Below are positions 1 to 8,773 of a stretch of DNA of 50,139 nt, in pieces. Source of the stretch: Nitrospinaceae bacterium (GTDB lineage Bacteria > Nitrospinota > Nitrospinia > Nitrospinales > VA-1). How positions within the stretch are numbered: position 1 is the first letter of the stretch; the number at the start of each line of letters is the position of its first letter. Position numbers and translations under genes: made by a program. The notes under the pieces are model-generated. The model searched no databases. It was given only the letters and a program-made list of their open reading frames with translations, and was not told where the DNA came from. The DNA is taken from assembly GCA_029261515.1 (NCBI GenBank), contig JAJDBE010000234.1, positions 1 to 50,139 of the forward strand, read 5' to 3'.

Positions 1-890
1 TTTTCCGGTTTCTGACCAAGCCCTGCGCACCAGAAGATTTTGGCAAAATCCTGAGCGCCGGAATAGAGCACCATCGGTTAATCACCGCCGAACGGGAACT
101 ATTAGAAAAAACCTTGAACGGAAGCATCTCTCTGCTGACCGAAATTCTTTCTTTATTTCACCCCGATTTATTTGGACGGTCCACTCACATTCGCGACTTG
201 ATTCGGGAAATAGCCCAATCCCTGAATCTGCCCTCCTCTTGGGAAATTGAGGTCGCCTGCATGCTTTCCCAGATTGGTTACCTCGGCCTGCCTCCGGATA
301 TTTTGGTGAAAGCAAAAAACGCAGATGATCTTTCCAACGAAGAAGAAGAACTTCTTACTCTGGTACCAGAGATCGGAGGGCACCTGTTGATCAATATTCC
401 GCGCTTGACGGTTGTTTCAAAGATAGTTCTTTATCAAAACAAACTTTTTAACGGCGCCGGTTTCCCAGACAATTCGGTCAAAGGTTCTGAAATACCGTTT
501 GGGTCAAGAATTTTAAAAGTAGTGTCCGATCTCGTCGAACTGGAGGAGGGAGGACTTACCCGGAACCAGGCCGTCAAAAAACTTCAGGAGCGGGAAGGGT
601 GGTACGACCCACAGGTGATCAATAAAATTTCCGCCATCCTAATGGACAAAGACGAAAAAGAAACCACTCCTGAAAAAAATATTATTTCTGTTATGGTGAG
701 AGATCTTAAACAGGGCGACATCACAAAGTCGGAAATCAGGACTTTGGATGGAACATCTCTGTTAAAATCGGGCCAGCAAGTCACATCCGTTCAATTGGAA
801 CGCATCAAAGGTTGCGCCAGACTCCGAACAGTTGTCGAGCCTATCCAGGTGGAGAGACCTTTAGCTCTGGTTGAGAGTGTTCCGGTTTAG
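1..890 (+). CDS. Response regulator with degenerate HD-GYP output domain (5' partial)
   Basis: The reading frame is open from base 3, so the gene begins outside the window; a TTG at 114 is only internal. The first residues read FRFLTKPC, the end of a receiver domain with its conserved Lys-Pro, followed by a linker helix and an HD-type helical domain. The HD signature is lost: where HD-GYP proteins have HDIGK this one has SQIGYLGLP, and the GYP loop is GAGFP followed by a conserved EIPFGSRIL segment. A roughly 60-residue C-terminal module starting near MVRDLKQGD follows. Loss of the metal-binding His-Asp argues against c-di-GMP phosphodiesterase activity and for a signalling or scaffold role, which is inferred. 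It converges with ispF, 39 bp away. Confidence 0.85.
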   Translation, partial: FRFLTKPCAPEDFGKILSAGIEHHRLITAERELLEKTLNGSISLLTEILSLFHPDLFGRSTHIRDLIREIAQSLNLPSSWEIEVACMLSQIGYLGLPPDILVKAKNADDLSNEEEELLTLVPEIGGHLLINIPRLTVVSKIVLYQNKLFNGAGFPDNSVKGSEIPFGSRILKVVSDLVELEEGGLTRNQAVKKLQEREGWYDPQVINKISAILMDKDEKETTPEKNIISVMVRDLKQGDITKSEIRTLDGTSLLKSGQQVTSVQLERIKGCARLRTVVEPIQVERPLALVESVPV

Positions 891-929
891 ACTCAATAGA
901 ATCAGAAAAACGCCCCGTAAAACAGTAAC

Positions 930-1415
930 TCAAGATTCCCGGGTTTTCTGAATGAGAGCCACGGCATAGGCGGCCATACCTTCCTGCCGCCCGATGTACC
1001 CCAGTTTTTCGGTGGTGGTGGCTTTGATGTTGATTTGATCGGGTTCGATGGCAAGGGTGGAGGCGATGTTTTGCTTCATTGCTTCGATAAAAGGGCTGAT
1101 CTTCGGCTTCTCTGCAGCGATGACCGAATCGATGTTGGCGATCTCAAATCCGCGTTCTTCGCACAATTTCCCCACCTGCTGTAAAAGCACGAGACTCGAT
1201 GCGTCTTTCCATTTGGGATCGGTATTGGGATAATTCTTGCCGATGTCGCCGCAACCTGCGGCCCCTAACAGGGCGTCGGCGATGGCGTGCAGGAGCGCGT
1301 CGGCATCGGAATGTCCTTCGAGCCCCAGCGGATGCGGAATCTCCACGCCGCCCAGAATCAGCTTTCTGCCTTGAACCAGACGGTGAACATCGTATCCATT
1401 GCCAATTCGGAACAT
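930..1415 (-). CDS. ispF: 2-C-methyl-D-erythritol 2,4-cyclodiphosphate synthase
   Basis: Cytosolic MEP-pathway enzyme that cyclises CDP-methylerythritol 2-phosphate to methylerythritol 2,4-cyclodiphosphate with release of CMP. The 161-residue length is normal. The N-terminal GYDVHRL segment supplies the metal-binding Asp and His, followed by [22 protein letters not shown] and [12 protein letters not shown]; the C-terminal part has [15 protein letters not shown], the conserved nucleotide-binding end. It lies last in the rpsB-to-ispF cluster, 59 bp after dxr, an enzyme of the same pathway. No strong ribosome binding site precedes the ATG. ispD is not in the window. Confidence 0.97.
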   Translation of the reverse strand: MFRIGNGYDVHRLVQGRKLILGGVEIPHPLGLEGHSDADALLHAIADALLGAAGCGDIGKNYPNTDPKWKDASSLVLLQQVGKLCEERGFEIANIDSVIAAEKPKISPFIEAMKQNIASTLAIEPDQINIKATTTEKLGYIGRQEGMAAYAVALIQKTRES

Positions 1416-1474
1416 AACAAAAATTAGAGTTTAGCGAATGCGGGGGGTTTCAAAATGGCAAGACTCGATCGGAA

Positions 1475-2626
1475 TCAATGCACGACGGTGATCAGTTTGC
1501 GCGCTTCTTCCCTGGCCCAGCGATCGGCTTCCAACACGTCCGTAAGACAGGTCACAGGACAGCATTTGTGGTTGTTCATCGCCATGCGAATGATCTCGGA
1601 AATATCTTTAAAGGGAATCAACTCGTCGAGAAACGCCTGCACCGCGATTTCATTGGCGGCGTTCAAAACCGCAGGCATCGTCTGCCCGGCTTCCATCGCA
1701 TCGATCGCCAGTTGCAGGCAGGGAAACTTCAAGTAGTCCGGTGGCTCGAACGTCAACTGCGCCATTTGTGATAGATCCAGAGACGGCAATTCGGTATTCA
1801 GACGGTCGGGATAGGAAAGCGCATACGCGATGGGAACCCGCATGTCCGGAATGCCCATTTGAGCCATAATGGAAGTGTCGACAAATTCGATCATCGAATG
1901 GATGATGCTCTGGGCGTGAACGATGATATCCACGGGCACCTCCTGCCCGAACAGCCATTTGGCTTCGATGTATTCCAGCCCCTTGTTCATCATGGTGGCA
2001 GAATCAATGGTGATCTTGCTGCCCATCGACCAGTTGGGATGCTTGAGCGCCTGCGCCACGGTGACATGCTCCATCTGCTCCCGCGTGAAGGTGCGAAACG
2101 GTCCCCCGGAAGCGGTGAGAATGATGCGTTTGATCTGTTCTCTTTTTTCGCCATTCAGGGCTTGAAAGATGGCGCTGTGTTCACTGTCAATAGGAATGAT
2201 GGCGGTTTTATCCGCTGCGGCTTTCAACATCAGTTCGCCGGCAATCACCAGCGTTTCCTTGTTGGCGAGAGCCAGACTCTTTCCCGCCTGCACCGCCGCC
2301 AGCGCCGGAACCAGTCCCGCACTGCCGACAATGCCGGAAACCACAAGATCCGTATCCGGCCAGGTCGCCACTTTTACGGTTCCCTCTTCGCCGGAATGAA
2401 TAGCCACATCCAGGCCATTCAGCCTCTCTCTTAAAGTCCTAATTTTGGACTGATCGAAGATGGAGACCACCTTGGGCTGGAATTTCTTGACCTGGCGGAC
2501 AAACAGATCCAGGTTGCTGCCGGCAGAAAGACCACAGACTTCAAATCGTTCCGGACTCCGCTCGATGACATCAAGCGTGTTGACACCAATAGAACCGGTC
2601 GACCCCAGAAGGGAAATTCGTTTCAT
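1475..2626 (-). CDS. dxr: 1-deoxy-D-xylulose 5-phosphate reductoisomerase
   Basis: NADPH-dependent enzyme converting 1-deoxy-D-xylulose 5-phosphate to 2-C-methyl-D-erythritol 4-phosphate, the committed step of the MEP pathway. The 383-residue protein begins with the nucleotide-binding GSTGSIGVNTLDVIE. It carries the metal and substrate residues in IDSEHSAIFQAL, the flexible-loop segment ASGGPFRTF, and NWSMGSKITIDSATMMNKG, where MNKG is a family hallmark. Length and start match the family. The neighbour cdsA is 86 bp upstream in transcription order and ispF follows. In many bacteria dxr is followed by rseP and bamA; here ispF takes that place. Confidence 0.97.
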   Translation of the reverse strand: MKRISLLGSTGSIGVNTLDVIERSPERFEVCGLSAGSNLDLFVRQVKKFQPKVVSIFDQSKIRTLRERLNGLDVAIHSGEEGTVKVATWPDTDLVVSGIVGSAGLVPALAAVQAGKSLALANKETLVIAGELMLKAAADKTAIIPIDSEHSAIFQALNGEKREQIKRIILTASGGPFRTFTREQMEHVTVAQALKHPNWSMGSKITIDSATMMNKGLEYIEAKWLFGQEVPVDIIVHAQSIIHSMIEFVDTSIMAQMGIPDMRVPIAYALSYPDRLNTELPSLDLSQMAQLTFEPPDYLKFPCLQLAIDAMEAGQTMPAVLNAANEIAVQAFLDELIPFKDISEIIRMAMNNHKCCPVTCLTDVLEADRWAREEARKLITVVH

Positions 2627-2712
2627 ACGCTCTATTCTATTCGAAGGCTTAATTTGGGATGCAACTTGAGAAAGCAGACTGATAATTCGCCACGAATCCA
2701 GGGAAAGAGAAG

Positions 2713-3504
2713 CTAAACAAAAACCAATTGATAGTAAATATATAAGGCCGGGCCTGCAAACAGCAAGCTGTCGATACGGTCCAGCACTCCTCCATGCCCC
2801 GGAATCAGTCCGCTGGAATCTTTGACTCCGGTGTTGCGTTTCAATAAAGATTCAGCCAAGTCGCCGAATTGTCCGATAGTACCGCAAATGAGAGTAACAA
2901 GCAAACCATGGAACAGGGAAACCCCCTCGAGAAACCAAAATAAGGCAATCAATCCCCCCGCCAGACTGCCCAAAAGACCGAATATCGCGCCTTCTATGGT
3001 CTTATTCGGGCTAATCGCAGGGGCCAGGGGCCTAGCCCCAAATTTTCTGCCGCCGTAGTAGGCAGCGGTGTCCCCCAGCCAGATGACCAGGAACAAAAAC
3101 AGCAGCCAATGCCTCCCCTCCTGCAATCGGTGGATCAGCAAAAAATATCCGGAAAGACCTGCAACGTAGAGAACACCCAGAAGTGTGTAGGAGATTTGAT
3201 CGAGAGCCACCTTCACATTTTTTTCTTTGACCATCCAGGCGAACGTCAGCGCCAGAAACGCAAGGCCGCCCCACTCGAGAAAATAGCCCTCGTCGAGTTG
3301 AAAACAAAGAAGCAGCAGCAGCCCTAAAATACCGCCGACGATGGGAAATCCTTCCACCCCGACGCGGTCGATCATGGAAAAATATTCGTAAAGCCCCGTA
3401 AGCGCAAGTCCGGCCACCAGCGCGAAAAACAGCCAGGACGATCCGTAAAAAACAATTCCCAATACGATGGGAATGAATAGGACTCCGCTTAAAACACGCG
3501 CCAA
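2713..3504 (-). CDS. cdsA: Phosphatidate cytidylyltransferase
   Basis: Integral inner-membrane enzyme making CDP-diacylglycerol from phosphatidate and CTP, the branch point of phospholipid synthesis. The 263-residue protein is mostly hydrophobic helices. Its C-terminal signature runs from GQFGDLAESLLKR through KDSSGLIPGHGG to LDRIDSLL, the CDP-alcohol synthesis motif. SPNKTIEGA is the other conserved segment. The start is a TTG preceded by AAGGA at good spacing; a nearby upstream ATG is out of frame. A 151 bp gap separates it from uppS, longer than the other gaps in the cluster. I see no gene in that gap. Confidence 0.95.
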   Translation of the reverse strand: MARVLSGVLFIPIVLGIVFYGSSWLFFALVAGLALTGLYEYFSMIDRVGVEGFPIVGGILGLLLLLCFQLDEGYFLEWGGLAFLALTFAWMVKEKNVKVALDQISYTLLGVLYVAGLSGYFLLIHRLQEGRHWLLFLFLVIWLGDTAAYYGGRKFGARPLAPAISPNKTIEGAIFGLLGSLAGGLIALFWFLEGVSLFHGLLVTLICGTIGQFGDLAESLLKRNTGVKDSSGLIPGHGGVLDRIDSLLFAGPALYIYYQLVFV

Positions 3505-3655
3505 GAGGATTTCCTTTTCATGCTAGAAGTAAGAGTGAGGAGGCAGGTTCGCCGATAAAAAATCTAACTCCATGTCGGCGATAATATTAAACGATTCAAT
3601 TGTAAAGTTGCAACTCGCGGTCGATGCAGAGACCAAAAAAATTTTCATGCAGTCA

Positions 3656-4477
3656 TCAAGCCTTGACGATCTGCTCCTGGATCATGCCGAATCTGCGTTC
3701 CCGCTTTTGGTAATCGATGATGGCTTTCAACAAATCGTCCTCGGAAAAGTCCGGCCATAAAACCGAAGTGTAATGCAGTTCGGTGTAGGCGATTTGATAA
3801 AGAAGAAAGTTACTGATCCTCAGCTCGCCGCTGGTTCGAATCAGAAGATCAGGGTCGGGAAGCGGGTGAGAATACAGAAATGTCGAAAACAAATGCGAAT
3901 CGATCTCCTCGATTTCAAGATACCCGGACTTGACCTTTTCCGCGATTTTTCTGACCGCGTCGAGAATTTCCCGGCGTCCGCCATAACTCAAAGCCAAAGT
4001 CAAAACCATGCCGTCGTTATCGCGCGTGACTTCCTCCGCATTGCGGATGATCTCTTGAATGTTTTCGGCGAGGTCTTCAATCCGCCCGATGGTATTAAAA
4101 CGGATGTTTTCCTCCTGCATCCGCTTTAGTTCCTTCTTCAAATAGAAATCGAGGATTTTCATCAGAGCACCGATTTCCGTTGGCGGGCGGTTCCAGTTTT
4201 CGCCTGAAAAGGCGTATAATGTCAGCGCTTCGATATTGAGTTTCCGGCACAGGGTGACGATGCGGTCCACCGCTTTGACTCCCTCCCGGTGGCCTTCCAC
4301 CCTGGGGCGGAAATTTTTCTTCGCCCAGCGGCCATTTCCGTCCATGATGATGGCGATGTGCCGGGGCAACCGGGCGGGATCGATCTGGCCTTGCAAACTA
4401 GGATCGGTCAAGAACGCGTCTCCTGAAAAAACGATCGGGGGTCGGTGGCTGGTAAGCGTATGGATGGACTGAGCCAC
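3656..4477 (-). CDS. uppS: Isoprenyl transferase (undecaprenyl diphosphate synthase family)
   Basis: Cis-prenyltransferase that builds the polyprenyl diphosphate carrier used for peptidoglycan and other envelope glycans. The catalytic segment IAIIMDGNGRWAKK holds the Mg-binding Asp. Further motifs are GHREGVKAVDRIV, LTLYAFSGENWNRP, LALSYGGRREI and the C-terminal DLLIRTSGELRISNFLLYQ and WPDF. The 273-residue model carries about 40 residues before the core, longer than usual; the start is GTG without a clear ribosome binding site, so the true start may lie downstream. It sits between frr and cdsA, the standard order. Confidence 0.95.
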   Translation of the reverse strand: MAQSIHTLTSHRPPIVFSGDAFLTDPSLQGQIDPARLPRHIAIIMDGNGRWAKKNFRPRVEGHREGVKAVDRIVTLCRKLNIEALTLYAFSGENWNRPPTEIGALMKILDFYLKKELKRMQEENIRFNTIGRIEDLAENIQEIIRNAEEVTRDNDGMVLTLALSYGGRREILDAVRKIAEKVKSGYLEIEEIDSHLFSTFLYSHPLPDPDLLIRTSGELRISNFLLYQIAYTELHYTSVLWPDFSEDDLLKAIIDYQKRERRFGMIQEQIVKA

Positions 4478-4507
4478 TTTAAATCAAAATAGTTTCTAGA
4501 ACAGGAA

Positions 4508-5065
4508 CTAAACCTCCAAAATATCTTTCTCTTTTGCCTGTGCAATTTTATCCACATCCGCAATATGCTTGTCGGTGATTTTCTGCATCCGCTCAATCAA
4601 CTTATGGCTTTCGTCTTCTGAGATTTCATGCTTTTTCTCGGCGGTTTTCACTTTATCGTTAAAATCCCGGCGGATATTGCGAATCGCCACCCGGCCTTCT
4701 TCCGCATCTTTTTTGACCAGCTTCCCCAGCTGCTGACGCCGTTCCTGGGTCAAAGGCGGGATTGCGAGGCGCACCAGTTTGCCATCGTTGGTCGGGTTCA
4801 AACCCAGATCGGACGTTTGCACCGCTTTTTCGATATCTTTAAGGATAGAAGCGTCCCACGGCTGGATGGTGAGAGTGCTGCTATCGGGAACCCCAAGCGT
4901 CGCCACCTGACTGAGCGGTGTTGGCGTACCGTAATAATCGAGTTTGATTCCCTCGAGAATCGCCAGAGACGCCCGCCCGGTTCTCAGCTTGGCAAGCTCC
5001 GTGCGCAGGTGAGCCAGGGAATAACCCATCTTGGTTTCGCATTCCTTTAATAAAGCTTCCATCAT
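4508..5065 (-). CDS. frr: Ribosome recycling factor
   Basis: Works with EF-G to split post-termination ribosomes. The 185-residue length is exactly as expected. Conserved segments include [14 protein letters not shown] near the N terminus, [12 protein letters not shown] and [16 protein letters not shown], and a C-terminal helical stretch with VAIRNIRRD and KKHEISEDE. The ATG overlaps the TGA of pyrH by four bases (ATGA), indicating translational coupling. It is followed by uppS after 30 bp. Confidence 0.98.
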   Translation of the reverse strand: MMEALLKECETKMGYSLAHLRTELAKLRTGRASLAILEGIKLDYYGTPTPLSQVATLGVPDSSTLTIQPWDASILKDIEKAVQTSDLGLNPTNDGKLVRLAIPPLTQERRQQLGKLVKKDAEEGRVAIRNIRRDFNDKVKTAEKKHEISEDESHKLIERMQKITDKHIADVDKIAQAKEKDILEV

Positions 5066-5802
5066 GACTCCGCTCCCACCGTCGTCCCTATGTTTTCACC
5101 TAAAAGAACCCGCTTGATGCTGCTTTTCTGCCGCACGTTGAAAATAACCATGGGCAGTTTATTGTCCATGCAAAGCGACACGGAAGTGGAGTCCATCACC
5201 TTCAGGCCTTTTTGCAGAACCTCCAGATAGGACAACCGGGCGAACTTGGTCGCCGTTTCATCTTTCATGGGATCGGACGTGTACACGCCGTCCACTTTCG
5301 TGGCCTTAAATATAACTTCTGCGCCGATCTCCATCGCCCGGAGGGAAGCGGCGGTATCCGTGGTGAAATAAGGGTTGCCGGTGCCGCCGGCAAAAATGAT
5401 AACCCGGCCCTTTTCCAAATGCCGGATCGCCCGGCGGCGCACGTAAGGTTCAGCCAGTTGATGAATCTCGATCGCCGTTTGCACGCGGGTGGAGATGCCT
5501 CGCGTTTCCAGAGCATGTTGCAAGGCCAATGAGTTGATCACCGTGGCCAGCATGCCCATGTAATCCGCGGTCACCCGCTCCATTCCCAGGCTGCTGGCGG
5601 TGGCGCCGCGAAAAATGTTGCCGCCGCCGATGACGATGGCGATTTCCACGCCCAGACTTTTCGCCTGGTGAATTTCCTCGGCAATATTCTGCAGAGCGCC
5701 TTGGTCGATGCCGAAACCTCCGTCCTCAGCCGCAAGACTCTCGCCTCCCAGTTTCAGAAGAACCCGTTTATAAATCGATTTGCCTGCGGAATGATCGTCC
5801 AT
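5062..5802 (-). CDS. pyrH: UMP kinase
   Basis: Hexameric amino-acid-kinase-fold enzyme phosphorylating UMP to UDP with ATP. The 246-residue protein shows LLKLGGESL near the N terminus, [11 protein letters not shown], the family's [34 protein letters not shown] and [13 protein letters not shown]. Length and motif order match bacterial PyrH. It starts two bases after the tsf stop and overlaps frr by four bases. With dcd (16043-16609) it is one of two core pyrimidine-nucleotide genes here, unrelated to the island at 31-34 kb. Confidence 0.98.
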   Translation of the reverse strand: MDDHSAGKSIYKRVLLKLGGESLAAEDGGFGIDQGALQNIAEEIHQAKSLGVEIAIVIGGGNIFRGATASSLGMERVTADYMGMLATVINSLALQHALETRGISTRVQTAIEIHQLAEPYVRRRAIRHLEKGRVIIFAGGTGNPYFTTDTAASLRAMEIGAEVIFKATKVDGVYTSDPMKDETATKFARLSYLEVLQKGLKVMDSTSVSLCMDNKLPMVIFNVRQKSSIKRVLLGENIGTTVGAES

Positions 5803-5804
5803 AG

Positions 5805-6398
5805 TTATTTGGAAATCTCGAATCGGGCGAATTCTCCCACCGTGATATTTTCACCGAGCAGCGCGATTTTTTGTTTGATCAGCTCTTCGATGGTCAAACT
5901 CGTGTCCTTGATGAAAGGCTGGTCGAGAAGACAGTGCTCCTCATAAAATTTGTCCATCTTGCCTTCGACGATTTTATCGATAATTTTTTCCGGCTTGCCG
6001 GATTCCCTGGCCTGATGCGCAAAGATCTCCCGCTCCTTGTCCATGTCTTCGGCAGTGACCTCGTCGCGGGAAACATAGCGCGTCTTGGCCGCGGCGATAT
6101 GCATGCAGATATCCTTGATCAACTCCTGAAAGTCAGGTGTGTTCGCGACAAAGTCGGTTTCACAGTGAAGCTGAAGCATGACGCCGATCTTGCTTCCAGG
6201 ATGAATATAGGTTCCGATCGCGCCGTCGCCGGCTTCTCTGCCTGATTTTTTCCCGGCCTTGGCCAACCCTTTTTTTCTAAGGTTGGTGATCGCCTCATCC
6301 ACATCCCCATTGGTTTCTTTGAGGGCGCCTTTACACTCCATAATACCCGCGCCGGACTTCGTGCGCAGTTCCTTGACCATTGCCGCCGTAATTTCCAT
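5805..6398 (-). CDS. tsf: Elongation factor Ts (short form)
   Basis: Guanine-nucleotide exchange factor for EF-Tu. It has the N-terminal UBA-like segment [19 protein letters not shown] and the core [10 protein letters not shown] that contacts EF-Tu. At 197 residues it is the short type seen in Thermus and cyanobacteria, lacking part of the second core subdomain found in E. coli. I chose the ATG at 6398 (MEITAAMV) over a TTG nine bases upstream because AAGGAG lies ten bases before it. rpsB precedes it by 245 bp, an unusually long gap for this pair. Confidence 0.96.
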   Translation of the reverse strand: MEITAAMVKELRTKSGAGIMECKGALKETNGDVDEAITNLRKKGLAKAGKKSGREAGDGAIGTYIHPGSKIGVMLQLHCETDFVANTPDFQELIKDICMHIAAAKTRYVSRDEVTAEDMDKEREIFAHQARESGKPEKIIDKIVEGKMDKFYEEHCLLDQPFIKDTSLTIEELIKQKIALLGENITVGEFARFEISK

Positions 6399-6477
6399 CC
6401 TTGTCAAACTCCTTGTCGCTCAATAAATAAAACTAGTTTTTAATTTCTAACAGACCATTTCACTCAAAACCTCCCCA

Positions 6478-6504
6478 CGGCATTGATCTCCTTCACCAAT
6501 GCCG
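6478..6504. repeat. Inverted repeat in the rpsB-tsf gap
   Basis: CGGCATTG and CAATGCCG form a perfect 8 bp stem around an 11-base loop. On the coding (minus) strand the T-rich run precedes the hairpin rather than following it, so it does not look like an intrinsic terminator for rpsB. It could be an RNA processing or stability element setting the rpsB to tsf ratio; that role is inferred. Confidence 0.5.
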
Positions 6505-6642
6505 AAAAAAATAAAAGGCAGTCTTGGGGAAAATTGAAGATTACCAAATCATTCGAATCGATTGGCTAAAACGCGCAAACAGCCGATCGAATAATAGCAG
6601 GGTCAGGCAGGGACAGCAGCCTCACTGTCGTCGCTTAAAATT

Positions 6643-7431
6643 TCAACTTTTGTCTTTGTCGCCATCGACCGCTTCAACCGGTTCAGCCGCCGCGGCAACT
6701 TCTACAGGTTCTTCGGCACTCTGTTCATCATCCTTCTTCAATGCCTGGCTGACCTGCTGTTCTTCCATCCACACATCGGCAATCCTGCTGGTGAACAATT
6801 TGATGGAACGAATGGCATCGTCATTTCCAGGAATGGGGAAGTCGATTCCATCGGGATCGCAGTTGGTGTCCACAAGGGCTAAAATTGTGATTCCCAGTTT
6901 TCTGGCTTCTGCCAGGGCAATTTTTTCCTTGCGCGTGTCGATAATAAAAATGACATCGGGAATCTGTTTCATGCTTTTGATGCCGCGGAAGAACTTGTTC
7001 AACTTCTCAATCTCTTTTCGCTTCTTGAGCGCTTCTTTTTTATGCAGACGCTCGAACTCTCCCTCTTCTTCCATCTTTTCGAGGGCAAGCAGGCGTTCAA
7101 TACTTTTTCGGATGGTGGTGAAGTTGGTGAGCGTGCCGCCCAGCCAGCGTTGATTGATGTAGAACATGCCGCAACGCAGGGCTTCCTGCGCAATGAGTTC
7201 CTGGGCCTGTTTTTTGGTGGCCACAAACAACACTTTTTTACCCGACCGGGCGATATCGCGAACGTACTTTTCCGCTTCGCGGTACTTCTTCAGGGTTTTT
7301 TGCAGATCCACGATATGGATGCCGTTGCGGGCGCCGTAGATAAACTTTTTCATCTTGGGGTTCCATCGGGTGGTCTGATGACCGAAATGGACCCCCGCTT
7401 CCAACAGGGTTTTCATTGAAATTTCTGGCAT
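6643..7431 (-). CDS. rpsB: Small ribosomal subunit protein uS2
   Basis: Structural protein of the 30S subunit. The N terminus reads [34 protein letters not shown] in shorter conserved pieces ([33 protein letters not shown]), followed by [11 protein letters not shown] and the C-terminal [20 protein letters not shown]. At 262 residues it carries an acidic, Ala/Glu-rich C-terminal tail (from about residue 230) beyond the usual core. AAGGAG lies six bases before the ATG. It heads the cluster that runs to ispF and has its own promoter at 7562-7590. Confidence 0.98.
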   Translation of the reverse strand: MPEISMKTLLEAGVHFGHQTTRWNPKMKKFIYGARNGIHIVDLQKTLKKYREAEKYVRDIARSGKKVLFVATKKQAQELIAQEALRCGMFYINQRWLGGTLTNFTTIRKSIERLLALEKMEEEGEFERLHKKEALKKRKEIEKLNKFFRGIKSMKQIPDVIFIIDTRKEKIALAEARKLGITILALVDTNCDPDGIDFPIPGNDDAIRSIKLFTSRIADVWMEEQQVSQALKKDDEQSAEEPVEVAAAAEPVEAVDGDKDKS

Positions 7432-7561
7432 TTAGCACTCCTTCAGTTGGTTAAACCACCGCTGCCATCCTCTCAAACCAGGAACCTAGAGGCCACCTCC
7501 GGCTCGATCCGGCAACGTGAGAATTTAAGATTTTATTGGAAATCGTACTCTTTGGAGGGGT

Positions 7562-7590
7562 AGATTAACACACTGTTTTTTACGTGACAA
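7562..7590 (-). promoter_or_regulatory. Predicted sigma-70 promoter of rpsB
   Basis: On the minus strand TTGTCA, a 17-base spacer and TAATCT give a recognisable vegetative promoter about 130 bases before the rpsB ATG. The resulting leader contains a short CCGG-based hairpin and the AAGGAG ribosome binding site. Leader-mediated autoregulation by S2 is known in other bacteria; it is not demonstrated by this sequence. Confidence 0.55.
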
Positions 7591-7621
7591 GCAATAAACC
7601 GGGCATTGGAGAGCCCTGATT

Positions 7622-8716
7622 CTATCTTCCCAGGCTGATGCCGATGGCCTCGGCGCATTGGATCAGTTGCGAGGTGGGGGGAACCTTGCGGACGATGCCC
7701 GCCAGCGACTTTAAAGGCACCAGAGCCACCTCCGGGGTTTTCAAAGCCACCATATGACCGAATTCCCCTTGGGCGGCAGACTCGACCGCATGCGTCCCAA
7801 GGCGTGTGCCAAGCACCCGGTCGAAGCAATTCGGCGTTCCGCCTCTTTGGGTATGACCCAAAACGGTACAGCGCACTTCGAGGTCGATCTGTTCACTGAT
7901 CTTGCCGGCCAGATAATTTCCCACGCCGCCGTATTGCACCACGCCCTGTAAGCGGGTGGAAGCGCTTTCCAGAGTGACCTCGGTTCCGTCCCTCTCTTTG
8001 GCGCCTTCGGCCACCACAATCACACTGTAGGGGTGGCCCCCCGCTTCTCTTAACTTGATTTTTTCCAATACCTTATCCGCATTGTAGGGGATTTCCGGGA
8101 TCAGAATAATATGCGCCCCGCCGGCGATGCCGGATTCCAGAGCGATCCAGCCGGCACTGCGGCCCATCACTTCCAGAATCATGACCCGCTGATGACTCCG
8201 GCCCGTCGTCTGCAAGCGGTCCAGCGCATCGCACGCCACCTGCACGGCAGTTTGAAACCCGAACGTGTAATCGGTCCCTTCCAGATCGTTATCGATGGTT
8301 TTGGGGATGCCAATGACGGGAATTCCAAGCTCAAACAGTTTATAGGCAATCTGCAGGGTGCCGTCGCCCCCCACCACAAACAGGCAATCAAGCCCCAACT
8401 TTCTAAAGTTGTCTAAGGCTTTCTCGGAATAATCGTGCTCCTGAATGCGGCCAGTCTCATCTATCTCTCTGTAAGAAAAAGGATTACCTTTATTCGTGGT
8501 GCCGAGGATGGTGCCGCCAAGCGGCAGAATATCGCGCGTGTTCTGGGTGGTCAATTCCTGAGTGCGGTTGAAGATCAATCCGTCGAAGCCCTGCTCGATA
8601 CCGATGACCTTTGCTCCATGTTGAATGATGGCCGTGCGGGTGACGCCGCGAATCACCGCATTCAGTCCGGAGCAGTCTCCGCCTCCGGTCAATATGCCAA
8701 TACGTTTGAGAGCCAT
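7622..8716 (-). CDS. pfkA: 6-phosphofructokinase
   Basis: Phosphorylates fructose 6-phosphate to fructose 1,6-bisphosphate in glycolysis. The 364-residue protein has GILTGGGDCSGLNA at the N terminus, GGDGT at about 116-120, GIPKTIDNDLEGTDYTFGF at about 136-154 and EVMGRSAGWIAL. The Gly in GGDGT is the residue of ATP-using enzymes (PPi enzymes have Asp there), while the Lys of PKTIDND is the type found in PPi enzymes and in some ATP-dependent family members. ATP use is therefore the better guess, without certainty. rimO lies 57 bp upstream on the same strand. No ribosome binding site is obvious. Confidence 0.93.
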   Translation of the reverse strand: MALKRIGILTGGGDCSGLNAVIRGVTRTAIIQHGAKVIGIEQGFDGLIFNRTQELTTQNTRDILPLGGTILGTTNKGNPFSYREIDETGRIQEHDYSEKALDNFRKLGLDCLFVVGGDGTLQIAYKLFELGIPVIGIPKTIDNDLEGTDYTFGFQTAVQVACDALDRLQTTGRSHQRVMILEVMGRSAGWIALESGIAGGAHIILIPEIPYNADKVLEKIKLREAGGHPYSVIVVAEGAKERDGTEVTLESASTRLQGVVQYGGVGNYLAGKISEQIDLEVRCTVLGHTQRGGTPNCFDRVLGTRLGTHAVESAAQGEFGHMVALKTPEVALVPLKSLAGIVRKVPPTSQLIQCAEAIGISLGR

Positions 8717-8773
8717 GAAGTTTCAGGAGGGTTGTGAAGGTTTGCAAAATTTACTTGCGCCGGCAAAACCCCG

